64,000 nt of DNA from Acanthosepion esculentum (taxonomy: Eukaryota > Mollusca > Cephalopoda > Sepiida > Sepiidae): positions 58,974,446 to 59,038,445 of the forward strand of contig OZ038500.1 in assembly GCA_964036315.1 (NCBI GenBank), written 5' to 3'. Within the stretch, counting starts at the first letter, position 1, and every line of letters begins with the position of its first letter. Under the pieces are notes generated by a model that saw nothing but the letters and a program-made list of their open reading frames with translations, did no database searches and was not told the origin of the DNA. The position numbers and the translations under genes were made by a program. Below are positions 1 through 10,423 of the stretch, piece by piece.

Positions 1-43
1 ACTTTATGTGTAATTTGGACATAAATACAAGGTGAGGCAACGT

Positions 44-84
<41 letters not shown>

Positions 85-85
<1 letters not shown>

Positions 86-418
86 AAGCGTATCACCCCA
101 AGCAAGGCTGGAGGCCACTATCACGCATGGGGTTATAGAAGGGTTGGGGGAAGAGCAGATAGGAGTGGTAAAGGAGAGGATGTGGAGAAAGAGAAAGACA
201 GTGGGTCGATCAAGGCAAGGGGGTTACAGAAGATTTGGAGCGAGAGCAGATAGGAATGAAAGATGAAAGGATGTGGAGAAGGGAAGTGGATAGATCACGG
301 CAACTGGAGATGTCGATTGACGCTACACTTAAACCGTTGGAGATTGTATTTGTCAGGGAAACAGTAATAGGGAAGGGAGTTCCATAGGCGAGATGTGCGA
401 GACATGATGCTATTGGAG
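85..418 (-). pseudogene. LINE (jockey/CR1-like) 3' end, 5'-truncated
   Basis: Read on the minus strand this is the C-terminal end of a non-LTR retrotransposon reverse-transcriptase ORF. The peptide SRLWNSLPYYCFPDKYNLQ followed by FKCSVNRHLQLP (about 295-405) has the 'LWNSLP...FP...YNL..FK..VN..L' signature typical of jockey/CR1-type C-termini. The 3' terminus reads through GCTTGGGGTGATACGCTT near 87-105. The same sequence recurs at 27.85-28.27 kb at high identity, and related ends occur at 2.4, 14.0, 24.4 and 54.2 kb. It is a dead fragment: no RT catalytic core is present, and both sides meet (AT)n. Confidence 0.75.
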
Positions 419-440
419 TATATATATATATAAATATAGG

Positions 441-658
441 TAACTATACTCGTGTCGAAAAACCTTCGAACTCTTGATTTAACAACAGCCAAATCAATCA
501 CGAAGGAAAAGAAGGTTTTAAAAAAAGAAAGAGCCAGGAACATGAAAGTCTGTCGAAAATAATCGCACAGATACAGGTTCAAGGCCCAAAGAAAAAACCC
601 CGATACGAGTAAACAACTAACTAAAGAGCTCAATACAAGCGTAGAGCAAACCTAGTCA
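441..658 (+). repeat. ~215-bp repeat shared with the PLE 5' flank at 55.7 kb
   Basis: This segment, which contains GAAAGAGCCAGGAACATGAA, aligns with the reverse complement of 55722-55928, where it lies directly upstream of Penelope-like coding sequence. Both copies end at the same point, TAGTCAAACC here and TAGTTAAACC there. Beyond that point this copy runs into (AT)n and the other into PLE codons. It is therefore probably PLE 5' or pseudo-LTR sequence. It shows uninterrupted frames, but I see no protein family in them. Confidence 0.6.
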
Positions 659-660
659 AA

Positions 661-710
<50 letters not shown>

Positions 711-725
711 ACAAGGTGAGGCAAC

Positions 726-785
<60 letters not shown>

Positions 786-802
786 ACAAGGTGAGGCAAC
801 GG

Positions 803-883
<81 letters not shown>

Positions 884-905
884 ACAGGGCGAGGCAACAG
901 TAATG

Positions 906-1732
906 CCCTTTTTTATTGATTAACTTTTACTGAGTAAATATAAATTACAGTAGCTTAAAAATGTATACGTAATGAATGTCACATGGGAATAACATTATTT
1001 GTTAGGATTAAAAAAATATTTAACTTTCCTTCACCGCCGATCAGGTCCCAAACTACCAGTCGCAAAGAACGAAAGATCCCTCGAGAAAGTACCGTACCTT
1101 GAGAGAATACTGAAGCTCAAACCTACACCGACCTTATATGCGATTCTTCGCTAAAGATGCGTGTAAAAATGATCGGCTCCCTGTACCAGTAAGTACCTGG
1201 CACCGTTTGCTATTCTCTAGCTTTATGAGAAGCAGATCAGGTCGAAAATGGAGTACTATTGTCATGTTTTGGCGGGAGTTGCCTGTTCTTCACTTTCCAG
1301 TCTTGATAGCGCTCAAAAGCCTTTCCGAGTAGTTGTTAAAGAATAATTATTTTCCACATTCCAACCTCTCTCTCACGGGTGGGATGTTGCCAGGCTCTCA
1401 CTGCTGTGTCACTATTTCCATGGAAAGTGCTCGGAAGAACTACATTCCTTGGTTCCGCTAGGTCTAATCTTCACGGCTTGGACCAGACATGCCACTTATA
1501 TTTTAGCGAATGACCCACATTCACTCCATATTCCATCGATGAGAATTAATTCCACCCAAACAGCTTCTTCCCGCGAACCACAACTCCGTGGAACAGACAC
1601 CGAAGAGGATGTTTCTAAGATCACTACAATGTTATCCTATTCAAGTCTAGAGTTAACCGTTATATTCCCCTCTTATCTATATAAACTACCGCTTAACGTA
1701 ACGATTTACATCGAGTTACCACCGGCGCTAGT
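906..1732. other. Unassigned intergenic DNA
   Basis: Moderately AT-rich unique-looking sequence. Two short open frames (1138-1332 and 1449-1736, plus strand) show no recognisable motif, and I do not call them genes. No repeat family from elsewhere in the window was matched here. Confidence 0.4.
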
Positions 1733-2164
1733 ATAGGGTGACCCTTACGGAAAAAGAAATATCTAAAAAAGCGTTAATGTTCAAATGTTTTACTTCATGT
1801 TCAATACAACGTTGAACCCTATCAATGTCACTTCTAGAAACCATTTGACACATTTCTACATTCATTTAAGAAAAACTATCTGAAATTACTTGTTTCATTT
1901 CAGTAATTGTATCCGGTTTGAGCTTGTAAACTAGATCTTTCAGTAAACCCCACAAGAAAATGTCTGGTGGTATAATGTCTGGTAATCGTGATGGCCACTC
2001 GATTACTGTGCGTCATCTGATCCACATCAGTTCAAAATTAAAATTTAACCATTCCATAACGTGCAAGCCATAGTTAATCTTAAGCTATGCTAAACGACTA
2101 TAATTTATTTTTGCTCAATAAAAGTTAATAAATAAAAAAGGCGTTAATTTGGCCGCACTCTGTA
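1733..2164 (-). pseudogene. Decayed IS630/mariner-superfamily transposase, 3' part
   Basis: On the minus strand, about 2005-1735 reads as a DDE transposase C-terminus. It contains WPSRLPDIIPPDIFLWG then LLKDLVYKLKP, the 'WP.RSPDL.P.DFFLWG.LK' signature around the third catalytic acid of this transposase group. An in-frame stop follows near 1858. Sequence outside this region on the minus strand is not recognisable transposase, so the N-terminal and middle domains are gone. Possible termini are TATAGGGTGACC at 1733 and, inverted, TACAGAGTGCGG ending at 2164; they share only about the first nine bases. It is a short internally deleted copy. Confidence 0.65.
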
Positions 2165-2384
2165 TCATTTTCCTTTTAAATACTCATGTTATGTACAGAC
2201 AAATGTGGAACTAACTTTTAAAAAAGGACTTAGCTTTTGACCTCAGCGTTCCGAAATCTTTTCAGCGTCCCTAAATTAGCTAAAAATTGAAGGAAAAGTT
2301 GTCTTGTTCCCAAAATATACGCAAGTCAATGTTATTGCACGCATATTCACTTAATAAGGTTTTCATAAATGAATATACTGTTGA

Positions 2385-3085
2385 AAATTTTAAGTTGACC
2401 CTAAGCAAGGCGATAAAGTCACTAAGACTGTACAACAGGATACTGGGTGTGAAAGAGAAGGAGAAGGCTTTAGTGAAGAGAAAAGAAAACAAAAGAACAG
2501 AGTTTAGGAAGGCAGAAGATTTTTGTAATATTCATGGAGGCAGACAAGCAAGGAAACGGAAGAGAGTTCCACAGGTGAGAGAAGAAACTATTAGGATACA
2601 ACTTACGTTTACATTTCGCTAATTCCACAGTAGGACGGTCTGAACTAGTTGCCAATCTAATAGTACGCTTAAATTGATCTGCTCGAGACACCAAGTAGGA
2701 AAGCTAAGCAGAACAATTGCCATGAAAATATTTGAAGAAGAGCCTCGCCAGGGCGGTGGGAAATTGACTGAATTCGAGATGCGAAGCCAGGGCTGATAAC
2801 ATTATAGACTCTTTGGATTTTGTCGAGAATCAATAAAATTCAATAAACAGAAGAATAGTAAATCTATAAATGTGCAAGATAGATTCTGAAGGGAAATACG
2901 ACACAGTGGAGCAGCTTTTCTAGTAGCATATTTAGCAATTGATTCAATATAATCACTCCACTTCATGTCAGCGGAAAATATGAAATCAAATAAACGCAAT
3001 GAGTTGCTCTTCTGGAGTTTAGCATCAGTTGATGGAAGGCACAAAAGGTTCTCTATGGTGATTAAATGGTAGTAGTTTCCTTCTG
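2385..3085 (-). pseudogene. LINE (jockey/CR1-like) RT C-terminal fragment
   Basis: Minus-strand frames give SLRLFDFIFSADMKWSDYIE (about 2935-3010), then IAKYATRKAAPLCRISLQNLS, then FFKYFHGN, QFKRTIRLATSSDR and SHLWNSLPFPC. This is the order expected for the region between the RT fingers/palm and the C-terminus of a jockey/CR1-type LINE. Several frame changes and stops interrupt it. The copy at 14.0-16.6 kb has the same order of blocks, but there it is split by an insertion. The 3' end (CAAGCAAGGCGATAAAGTC, plus strand, ~2404) is the shared terminal sequence of this family. Confidence 0.7.
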
Positions 3086-3590
3086 GAGGCATTAAAATTT
3101 ACAATCCACTCCTTGTCCCAGTTAATTTTAATATTTCAATGCTTTGCTGCTTTGCTGGAAGGAAAGAATCTGTCAAACACCCATCACAGGTCTTTCCGTC
3201 ACAAAAAAGAAAAGTAAAAAAAAAACCCCAAAAAAACCGAAAAAACGAATCTCATCCTTTTAAGCAAAATATAGAAGTCCACGGAATACTTCAGTGAAAA
3301 ACCGATTTTTCCATTAATGAAAATGAAATTGTTTTAGAAGATGAGTCGGAATGATTTTTTGAAATGCTTTTTGCAATTTTGTTTTTACTCAGAAGCTTGT
3401 TTCCCTGATAATAGCCACTTTGACATAAAAAACCCCAAAACAAACTGATTTTGTTCTAAAGTTAAAAGTCGTACAATGCTGGAATAATTAATTTTCTCAA
3501 AAAACAGTCATTACTAAATGAAGATTAGGCAAAAATAAAAACACATTGAATTACGAAATTAAGTGAAAATTTAAATGGAATAATGTTACC
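3086..3590. other. AT-rich unassigned DNA
   Basis: Homopurine and A-rich runs (about 3205-3245), no coding signature, and no match to other repeats in the window that I could see. Confidence 0.4.
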
Positions 3591-3607
3591 AAAATATCAC
3601 GCACCTT

Positions 3608-3615
3608 AAATATAA

Positions 3616-3684
<69 letters not shown>
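3608..3684. repeat. (AT)n(GT)n microsatellite, tail of the family E copy
   Basis: About 24 bp of AT followed by about 52 bp of TG. It directly abuts the CTGCCTAAATAC end (minus strand) of the adjacent family E element, as the AT tract does at 8332-8353 in the other copy. Confidence 0.85.
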
Positions 3685-3685
<1 letters not shown>

Positions 3686-3898
3686 TTAGGCAGCAATCTT
3701 TCTTTCATGCACATTTCATTAAAAACGACTGACTTGGTGCTTTTATTTAGTTTTTTTATATAATTTCTCGTGCGATCTAATAAAGTTTTTCTTTTCAAAT
3801 GATAAATTATATAAAAAGTGTCCGAATGTTCTTTTTATCCGAGCGCTTTCGGCTATACATTTAGCCATTTTCAAGGCTAAATGTATAGCCGAAAACGC
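3685..3898 (-). mobile_element. Family E repeat with hammerhead-like motif and inverted end
   Basis: The reverse complement of this segment aligns along about 190 bp with 8126-8331, and more loosely with 43041-43237. The motif GGCTAAATGTATAGCC-GAAAGCGCTC, here on the minus strand at about 3841-3868, forms a hammerhead-like stem II, GAAA and palindromic stem III. At 3875-3898 the stem II half is present again in inverted orientation, so 3843-3898 folds into a hairpin. No ORF. It is probably a short non-autonomous retroposon. Confidence 0.6.
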
Positions 3899-3911
3899 TA
3901 CTAAAAGCTTC

Positions 3912-4010
3912 TGATCAGAGGCCTTACTGTCGGATATAGATTATCTTCTTACTCAGGACTAGGATGTAGTTTATCGTCATACCCAGGACGGCCTGCATTC
4001 GTGAACCGAG
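3912..4010 (+). repeat. Dispersed repeat D
   Basis: TTTATCGTCATACCCAGGACG and flanking sequence recur at 52795-52875, where the block is partly duplicated in tandem. Function unknown. Confidence 0.5.
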
Positions 4011-4059
4011 ACTAGAACTCCGTTGGGATAACCCATTAAACTCTTTAGTATGACATAGA

Positions 4060-4215
4060 AATAAAGCGTTAATGATTAGTTCTCTGTATATGGGGCTTGT
4101 CAACGTTGTCGGAGGAATCAGAGTGCCGAGTTCAAATTGCGGCCTAGTCTTTTCTGTTTAATTCTTACAAACGGACTTCGGAATAGCATGTATCCATCTT
4201 TTACCAGACCATCCC
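4060..4215 (+). mobile_element. tRNA-derived SINE fragment (family G)
   Basis: GAGTGCCGAGTTCAAATTGC has a box-B-like GTTCAAAT core in the position seen in the better copies at 34.85 kb and 58.79 kb. The downstream spacing and a later TTAATTCTTACAAACG block resemble those copies. It is heavily diverged, and box A is weak. Confidence 0.4.
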
Positions 4216-5636
4216 TCGGTCTAGGTTAAATATCAGATATCGTTTGAAAAGAAAAGGAAAATTCCTAGTTTTTAAAAAATGTGGATACTTTTCCTGAGAA
4301 GTCATAGTAATTCACACTGGGAGCTTCCATCGGACAGATTAGGGATTAGCTACTTCAATAAGTAAAAGTGTAACGTTTCTTACGGGAACATTTTATAGTA
4401 CATGGAATAATGGTGGTGTAAAGAGTAAAAGCACAAAATATCAGACTCGTTGATTTAAAATGCAAAGATAACATTTATTAAAACAAAATTAACAAAAGGA
4501 AAGTTTAAAACAAGTTTATTAGACGTAAATTGTATACACAACGAAATGTTCATTAATATGTTATAGTGGGAACTTACTTTTGGTGCGTTTGATGTGAAGT
4601 AATCGCAGCCATTATAGCTTCAGCGTGGAAAGTTTATGTCAGCAGTTCGCAAAGAGGAAACTCAGAACAAAGAGAGTTACTTTAGGGTTCACGTGTTTTT
4701 TTATTAATTCGTACTGCTGCTGGAACACGGTTTATTTACTGCTGCTACTGATAGTATTATTCTAGAACTGCTATTGCTACTATCTTTAAGGTCACTACAG
4801 CATGAAGATTGAAAGACTGAATTAGTCTCTGTTTTTCACAAAAAGTGTGCTGAGAACTTTTGCACGTGGTTAAATGTTTTAAAAAAGGACATCAGTCTCA
4901 TCCTTTTAAATTGAATACAACAATGTTCGTTCTCTCATGCAGTTTTCCCTTGCACGTCGCAACTGGAATTATCCAGTTGGAAGCGGAATTGACAGTTACG
5001 ATTCTAAGTTATACAGCTAGAAACGGCGGAAATTTCGAGGTAGTTCCTAGATTAAAAGAGAAAACAACGAGAAAGAAGTTACAGATACAATTATAGTTAT
5101 AATGAATTGATGTTTACGCATGAAATTCCCCAACCTAATGAACAATGTGGGTGTTATTTAAATCAAGAAAAAGAAATGCAATAAATTTTAAAATAATTCA
5201 ACATTTTAGAAGCTGATAATAACTGTTCCGAAAATTTTAAAAAAATGTCTTTTTTTTTTTCGTAATTATAGTTGCTGGGCAAAATTATTTTCCATTTTGT
5301 ACGAGATTGCACTGGAACTGTACACCATCTAAAAGGTTGAAAGTGTCGCTATAAAATTTTTTTTTTAAAACATCATTATTTCAAGTAGAATCGAGTGAAG
5401 CATCAAGCTATCCAAACAGAATGGAGCATAAAGCCATCACATTATCCAATAAGAATGCAGCATAGAAGCAACATACCATCCAATCAGAATCCAACATAGA
5501 AGAGAAAGGAAAGAACAATACCTCTCCCTGTGAAATATTTTGTCAAGTAAAACTTGCATATCATTTGCTAGTATATTTAGTTCATCACAGTGCCCAAACT
5601 TGTCACATACTAAGCGAGGCTTAAATCTCTATTCCT
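4216..5636. other. Unassigned AT-rich DNA
   Basis: No coding signal. About 5395-5510 carries an imperfect tandem of a ~40-50-bp unit around ATCCAATCAGAAT and AACATAGAAG. The open frame 4860-5096 (plus) has no family signature. Confidence 0.35.
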
Positions 5637-5637
5637 C

Positions 5638-5639
5638 TA

Positions 5640-5700
<61 letters not shown>

Positions 5701-5704
5701 ATAT
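5638..5704. repeat. (CT)n/(ATCT)n microsatellite
   Basis: Pure CT dinucleotide for about 45 bp, flanked on both sides by ATCT tetranucleotides. Confidence 0.9.
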
Positions 5705-5797
5705 AAGAACGCTGTAAAAAAAGTAAATAAAAGTATAATTAAATCTTCCTTGTCTGCCATATTTGACGAAAGGTTGCACACACAAATATATATTTAT
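5705..5797 (+). mobile_element. Degenerate 3' part of family E
   Basis: AAATCTTCCTTGTCTGCC and AAAGGTTGC match the 3' half of family E as seen at 42480-42550. It is followed by CACACAAATATATA, a short tail of the kind found at other copies. Confidence 0.45.
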
Positions 5798-5811
5798 TTA
5801 ACCACAGCTGG

Positions 5812-6110
5812 GGGTGGTAGAAAAAGAGGTTTTATACCTTTCCCAACGGTATTAGTAGGTAAGCCAATATAATGGATTCAACTGGAATTCGAACTCGGCT
5901 CTACGATTTCCTCAATAAGAGCCGCCTTTCATTGCTCCATCGTGCCTCCTATATAGAAGGACAGACTGGGTTCTATAGCCTTGTATGGCAACTGGTCGAG
6001 AAGAAGGACAACACTGAATTCAAAAACCTGCGGAGAGTCATTTGGTGTGCTTGTGGCATACGCTGCACCAGGTCTCTCTGAATTGGGCCCTTCAAAAAGT
6101 GTGGTTGGTT
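5812..6110. mobile_element. Composite of two SINE family G pieces in opposite orientation
   Basis: The first half (about 5825-5960) holds an inverted tRNA-like head: GGAATTCGAACTCGGC, plus strand, is the complement of a box-B-like GAGTTCGAATTCC. The second half (about 5950-6075) reads forward as the body sequence GACAGACTGGGTTCTATAGC, which recurs at 13.85, 34.99 and 58.88 kb. Head and body therefore have opposite polarity here, unlike at 34.85-35.04 kb. Confidence 0.5.
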
Positions 6111-6260
6111 CTGAACAAAACCTTCACTACTATAATCATCATGTGCAAGTTGTCTGGCTGCCGGTTTCTAGGAACCGAGTTGCCTGACCCTCATATGTCG
6201 TAAAAGGGTCCCCGGCAGGAGCAGATCAACAGCCCGCGTCGACCAACGACAGGATAGTCC

Positions 6261-6453
<193 letters not shown>

Positions 6454-6674
6454 GTCTGACACTACAGAACTTGTAAATATTTGTAAACAGACAAAACTGC
6501 ATAAGTTTTCCCTGAAAAAGAAGAGCTTTTTTTCAGCCAACACCCCATTGGCGACGAGTAAAATGTTAACGAGATTTGCAACTGAAGGAAACAGGAAGTG
6601 CGACTAAAATAAAATTTAATATTAAAATGGGAAGAAAAAATGAAAAGGGGAAAAATAACGACACAATCAGAATT

Positions 6675-6988
6675 ATTTTAGCTGTTGAAAATATATTTTC
6701 AGTTGAGCACTGTTCAACGACAAGCAATTTCTAAAAACAACGGTCAACTGCGTAAATGCGAAGCTCGTCAGTAAAATGAATGGAGCACTTTGGCTGCTTG
6801 GCGTTTGTTTACGTTTGTAAAAACAATACACTAGATTTGGCTGATTCATTCTGTCGAGTGAAGAAGGCTCAGTGGTAGAAGCTCTGACTGACACCAAATC
6901 GGTTGGGTTTCAATCCGGGCTTGAGGCATTCGGTTATCTGGTCGTACTGAGGAGCTGTGATACAGTGAAACAGTATTGTCTGCAAATG

Positions 6989-7062
<74 letters not shown>
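6675..7062 (+). mobile_element. tRNA-derived SINE family B with (CA)n(AT)n tail
   Basis: The sequence aligns with 10090-10420 over more than 300 bp. The central part resembles a tRNA gene: GGCTCAGTGGTAGAAGC (box-A-like, about 6867) and GGTTTCAATCC (box-B-like, about 6906). It continues to GTCTGCAAATGACA and ends in (CA)n then (AT)n (6989-7062). A third copy lies inverted at 41319-41450. The 190 bp upstream of the tRNA-like part (6675-6860) is also shared with the 10-kb copy, so the tRNA part is internal or the element is composite. Confidence 0.65.
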
Positions 7063-7065
<3 letters not shown>

Positions 7066-7233
7066 GCGCATTTGACCAATAATCATTGGCAAATGTATGT
7101 TAAAAATCATAGATAAATATTTAAAAAAATGCTCAACTCTAATTGTTAAGGGCATTTATCACCATATCTCTAAATTTATTTGACATTTGTCTAAACAGAG
7201 TCCATTTTCAATGGATGCATATTGCTGGTGCTT

Positions 7234-7236
<3 letters not shown>

Positions 7237-7303
<67 letters not shown>

Positions 7304-7674
7304 ATGGCTTGCCATTCGTATTCGAGGATGCCAGTCTGCTAAGGTGGCTATCTAATCCCCACTGCAGACGCCTAGCTGTGGTTTATACTGCAACTATGCT
7401 AAACAGACCTTAGCGCGTTATCTATCGTGATCAACAGCTTGAACAACGCCAGCAAGCTCAAACCCTCGGTTACGATGACTTCGTGTTAGCACAACCACTG
7501 ACGGCCCTCATAGGTTTCGCCTACTCAATTTCATTCACAAGGCTCGGGTCAATCTGCGGTATGGTTTCCAAGCACTTTTCAAAACTGCCACACGATAACA
7601 TCAGGAAGTTACCTTCTTGATAAATCGACCCTGGTGAGATTCGAACCCAGGTCTTATGATCAGAACTCACTCCC

Positions 7675-7680
<6 letters not shown>
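7237..7680 (-). mobile_element. SINE-like family A with tRNA-like head and (AT)n tail
   Basis: Minus strand: a box-B-like GGTTCGAATCTCACC (complement of about 7628-7648) starts the element. The body, with GAGGGTTTGAGC and GTAAGGTCTG-type blocks, is shared with 9722-10005 (opposite strand) and 41673-42015. The element ends in (AT)n at 7237-7300. All three copies have their AT tract at the same end, which argues for a retroposon tail. Confidence 0.6.

Positions 7681-7757
<77 letters not shown>
7678..7757. repeat. (AT)n microsatellite
   Basis: About 80 bp of uninterrupted AT, directly adjoining the tRNA-like head of the SINE A copy. Confidence 0.95.
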
Positions 7758-7761
<4 letters not shown>

Positions 7762-8125
7762 AGGTAATCGATCAGTTGGTATATAATCCGGGTGGATCCT
7801 AGTAATATTAGTTTTTAAAACTGATCCACATCAATATATATATTTATAGCGGGTGTAACAGCAAAATTATCCATATCGTGTAACAGCAAAATTGTACAAT
7901 TTTTACATTAAGCTTTGAAACATTGCATCTTAGAAACGATTAAAGATATCTTACCGGAATTCTCTGAGGTTTTTATAACACTATTGGACTCTACTTTGAA
8001 CTTTAGGCATTTTCAAGGATTAACTTTGAACATGGACATAATATCTTGACCGTGTTTTGAAACAAAAAAATGAAACATTTTATAAAACATACATATGACA
8101 AACTATTTCTAATTCTAACAGTTTA

Positions 8126-8353
8126 AATAAAATCCTTGAAAATGGCTAAATGTATAGCCGAAAGCGCTCGGATAAAAAGAACCTTCGGACATTTTTTATA
8201 TAATTTATCATCTGAAAAGAAAAACATTATTAGATCGCACGAGAAATTATATAAAAAAACTAAATAAAAGCACTTTGTCAGTCATTTTTAATGAAATGTG
8301 CATGAAAGAAGGACTGCTGCCTAAATACACAGATATATATATATATATATATA
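8126..8353 (+). mobile_element. Family E repeat, best-preserved copy, (AT)n tail
   Basis: Non-coding ~205-bp unit followed by (AT)n at 8332-8353. It opens with the hammerhead-like motif (annotated separately, 8132-8173) and continues through AGAAAAACATTATTAGATCG and AATGAAATGTGCATG to CTGCTGCCTAAATAC. Related copies lie at 3685-3880 (inverted), 42410-42551 (3' part), 43041-43237 and 5705-5797. The 5' motif plus the constant 3' AT tail suggest a short non-autonomous retroelement. Confidence 0.6.
8132..8173 (+). ncRNA. Degenerate hammerhead-ribozyme-like motif (family E)
   Basis: Helix I: AUCC (8132-8135) pairs with GGAU (8170-8173). Stem II: GGCU (8144-8147) pairs with AGCC (8156-8159), and is followed directly by GAA. 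Stem III: AGC/GCU (8163-8168), then C as the cleavage-site base. The connecting strand is UUGAAAA instead of CUGANGA, so C3 is U and G8 is A, with one extra U before stem II. C3 and G8 pair in the active fold, and the two changes would give a U-A pair. Activity is doubtful. Confidence 0.4.
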
Positions 8354-9668
8354 GTATAAACCATGTCTGCAAAAGATCAGAAACCATGAATATCGATATG
8401 TCAGACCATTAATGCTACTAATATTAAAATTTTGTCAAATCCACTGTAAAAATATATAAAACAATGATCATAGGTGTATTTATCCCCTGTGATGATGTTG
8501 GTAGGACACTAGTTGCTAGGTGTTTCGTATGCCAATTTGGAGAAAGTCTCGATCTCCCCTTCTGGATTCACGAATTTTTATAGAAACCTTACGCTCATGA
8601 CGAAGCATTGGAATAAAGATTTCTGAACAAACTAGCGCACGAATTGTACGATAATCCGTAAAAAATCACATCAAAATTGTTCGGAATACTACACAAACAA
8701 AACAAAACAGGTTCAATGTAATATAATAACAACGCCAAGTAGAATCTTAGGTGCAATTAGTGAACACTCAAACAAAATTCAACAGTAGATTTTTATAATA
8801 ATATGACCAACAATACATTTTTATAGCAAAATGACTATTAATGCAAGACTAATTCAAAAATACGCTCTTAAGTAGGAGCAGGAGGGGTCGTCAGTGATGT
8901 AATTTGACTTGGATCATCAGGGAGTTTCGTGTCTTTCAGCATCATACACTCAATGACCAAGTTGACCCAATCAGAGGAGATCAATCCCTGACCCCCCTCG
9001 CAATCAAACGCAAACAGCTACTCCGGCCTCTTTAATGAATTCGACGAAGAAAGACCACGTTTTCCGCACACCCGATTGGATGTTTGTAACAACCAATCCG
9101 CTGTTTGGACTATCCTTTAAATGGTCCACGGTGGGGACTGGCTTCTTTTCTTTGTTTTCCGGTGGATAGCAGTTTCAATGGATAACCGAGGAGGTAATCT
9201 AACGTTCCTAAATTTAACCCTTTTTTCGCCTAAGTATGGTTTGATGCCTAAATCTAAATATTTGCTGTTTTGATTTTATTTGTACTTTGGGGGTGGGAAA
9301 AGACTTAAACTCAACCCTACTATCACATTTTTTTTATCTAAAAGAATATAAAAATAAATTTTATAGTAGAATTACCAACAATACATATTTATAGTAAAAT
9401 TACCAATCATAACTTGTATCTCTACTTGAAGGCACATAATTGCGTTAAAAATATATTTACTTGAACCATAAAATTGATAAATTCGATATTAAATACAGGT
9501 CGATATGCCGCTAAACAAAATCAACCAACCATCAATACTTATTTATAGTAAAATTACCAACAATACATATTTAAACCAAATGTCCAACCATACCTTTTAT
9601 CTGTACATTAAACTTTATAACATTTTTTACAGATTATTTCTATCGCAAATACAAATAAAGTTATAATT
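8354..9668. other. AT-rich DNA with a short dispersed motif
   Basis: No coding signature. The string TTACCAACAATACATATTTA and close variants occur near 8808, 9369 and 9550, often preceded by TTTATAGTAAAA, pointing to an eroded repeat array. The rest looks unique. Confidence 0.4.
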
Positions 9669-9707
9669 TTTTTAAAGTGCACACGAACTTTATGGACACC
9701 CTGTATA
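9669..9707 (-). mobile_element. Solitary transposon terminus
   Basis: Minus strand begins TACAGGGTGTCCATAAAGTT. This is the kind of TA + CAGGGTGTCC terminus found on IS630/Tc1/mariner-superfamily elements. No second terminus or transposase frame was seen nearby. Confidence 0.4.
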
Positions 9708-9721
9708 TATTCAAATTGGGA

Positions 9722-10040
9722 GATAGAACACTTGCGGGCAGCCGATAGCTGTGCTAGCCCAATGTCATCGTGGCCGAGGGCTTGAGCGTGCTGGCCTTGT
9801 TCAAATTGTTGATCACGCTAGATAACACGCTATCTCCCAGAAACTGTGACTAAGGTCTGCTCAGTATAGTTGCAGTATAAACCACAGGTGGGCTCTGTAG
9901 GTGTTGAGCAAACACAAATGTTCCTGAGCGAGCGTCTGAAATAGAGATTGTCTAGCTGCTCTAGTAGATGGGGATCCTCAAATACGAGTGGTCAGTTATA
10001 TATATGTACATATATATATATACATATATATATGTATATA
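9722..10040 (+). mobile_element. SINE-like family A, second copy
   Basis: The reverse complement aligns with 7310-7600, e.g. GGCCGAGGGCTTGAGCGTG and GGTCTGCTCAGTATAGTTGC. It ends at 9998-10040 in interrupted AT repeats, the tail position of this family. The tRNA-like head of the 7.6-kb copy is missing. Confidence 0.6.
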
Positions 10041-10059
10041 TTTATTTATTTATAGCGAA

Positions 10060-10379
10060 ACAGTACTGTCTGTGAATGACATAGCTTAGCTCTTGAAAAT
10101 ACATGTCAATTGAGCACTGTTGAGTGATAAACTAATTCTATAAACAACAGCCACCTGCACTAATGCAAAGCTCTTCAGTAAAATGAATGGAGCACTTTGG
10201 CTGATGGCATTTCTTTACATTTGTAAATACAATACGCATGATTTAGTTGTGTAACTCTACCGAGTGAAGATAGCTCTGGCTGACACCTAATCAGTTGTGT
10301 TTCAATCCTATCTTGAGGCATTCGGATGTCTAGTCGCACTGAGGAGCTGTGATACAGCGAAACAGTACTGTCTGTGAAT

Positions 10380-10420
<41 letters not shown>
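10060..10420 (+). mobile_element. SINE family B, second copy with (AT)n tail
   Basis: Aligns with 6675-7062: GAGCACTGTTGAGTGATAAA, AATGAATGGAGCACTTTGGC and GAGGAGCTGTGATACAGCG. The tRNA-like part (about 10265-10310) has lost several box positions. It ends directly in (AT)n at 10382-10420. A duplicated piece of its 3' end (CGAAACAGTACTGTCTGTGA) lies at 10056-10080. Confidence 0.65.

Positions 10421-10423
<3 letters not shown>

Larger units (their letters stand above)
20..905. repeat. Composite (AT)n array with a repeated ~30-bp spacer
   Basis: (AT)n tracts lie at about 46-83, 662-701, 730-777 and 806-874. A spacer containing ACAAGGTGAGGCAACG is seen near 28, 709, 785 and 883, next to an (AT)n tract each time, usually followed by TAA or TAAT. 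The last copy has drifted to ACAGGGCGAGGCAACAG. Spacer plus AT tract therefore behaves as a repeating unit, not as independent microsatellites. A LINE fragment and a PLE-associated repeat sit between the first and second copies. Confidence 0.75.

Noticed and set aside
4860..5096. 78-codon plus-strand frame
   Set aside because: No signature; within range of random frames at this base composition.
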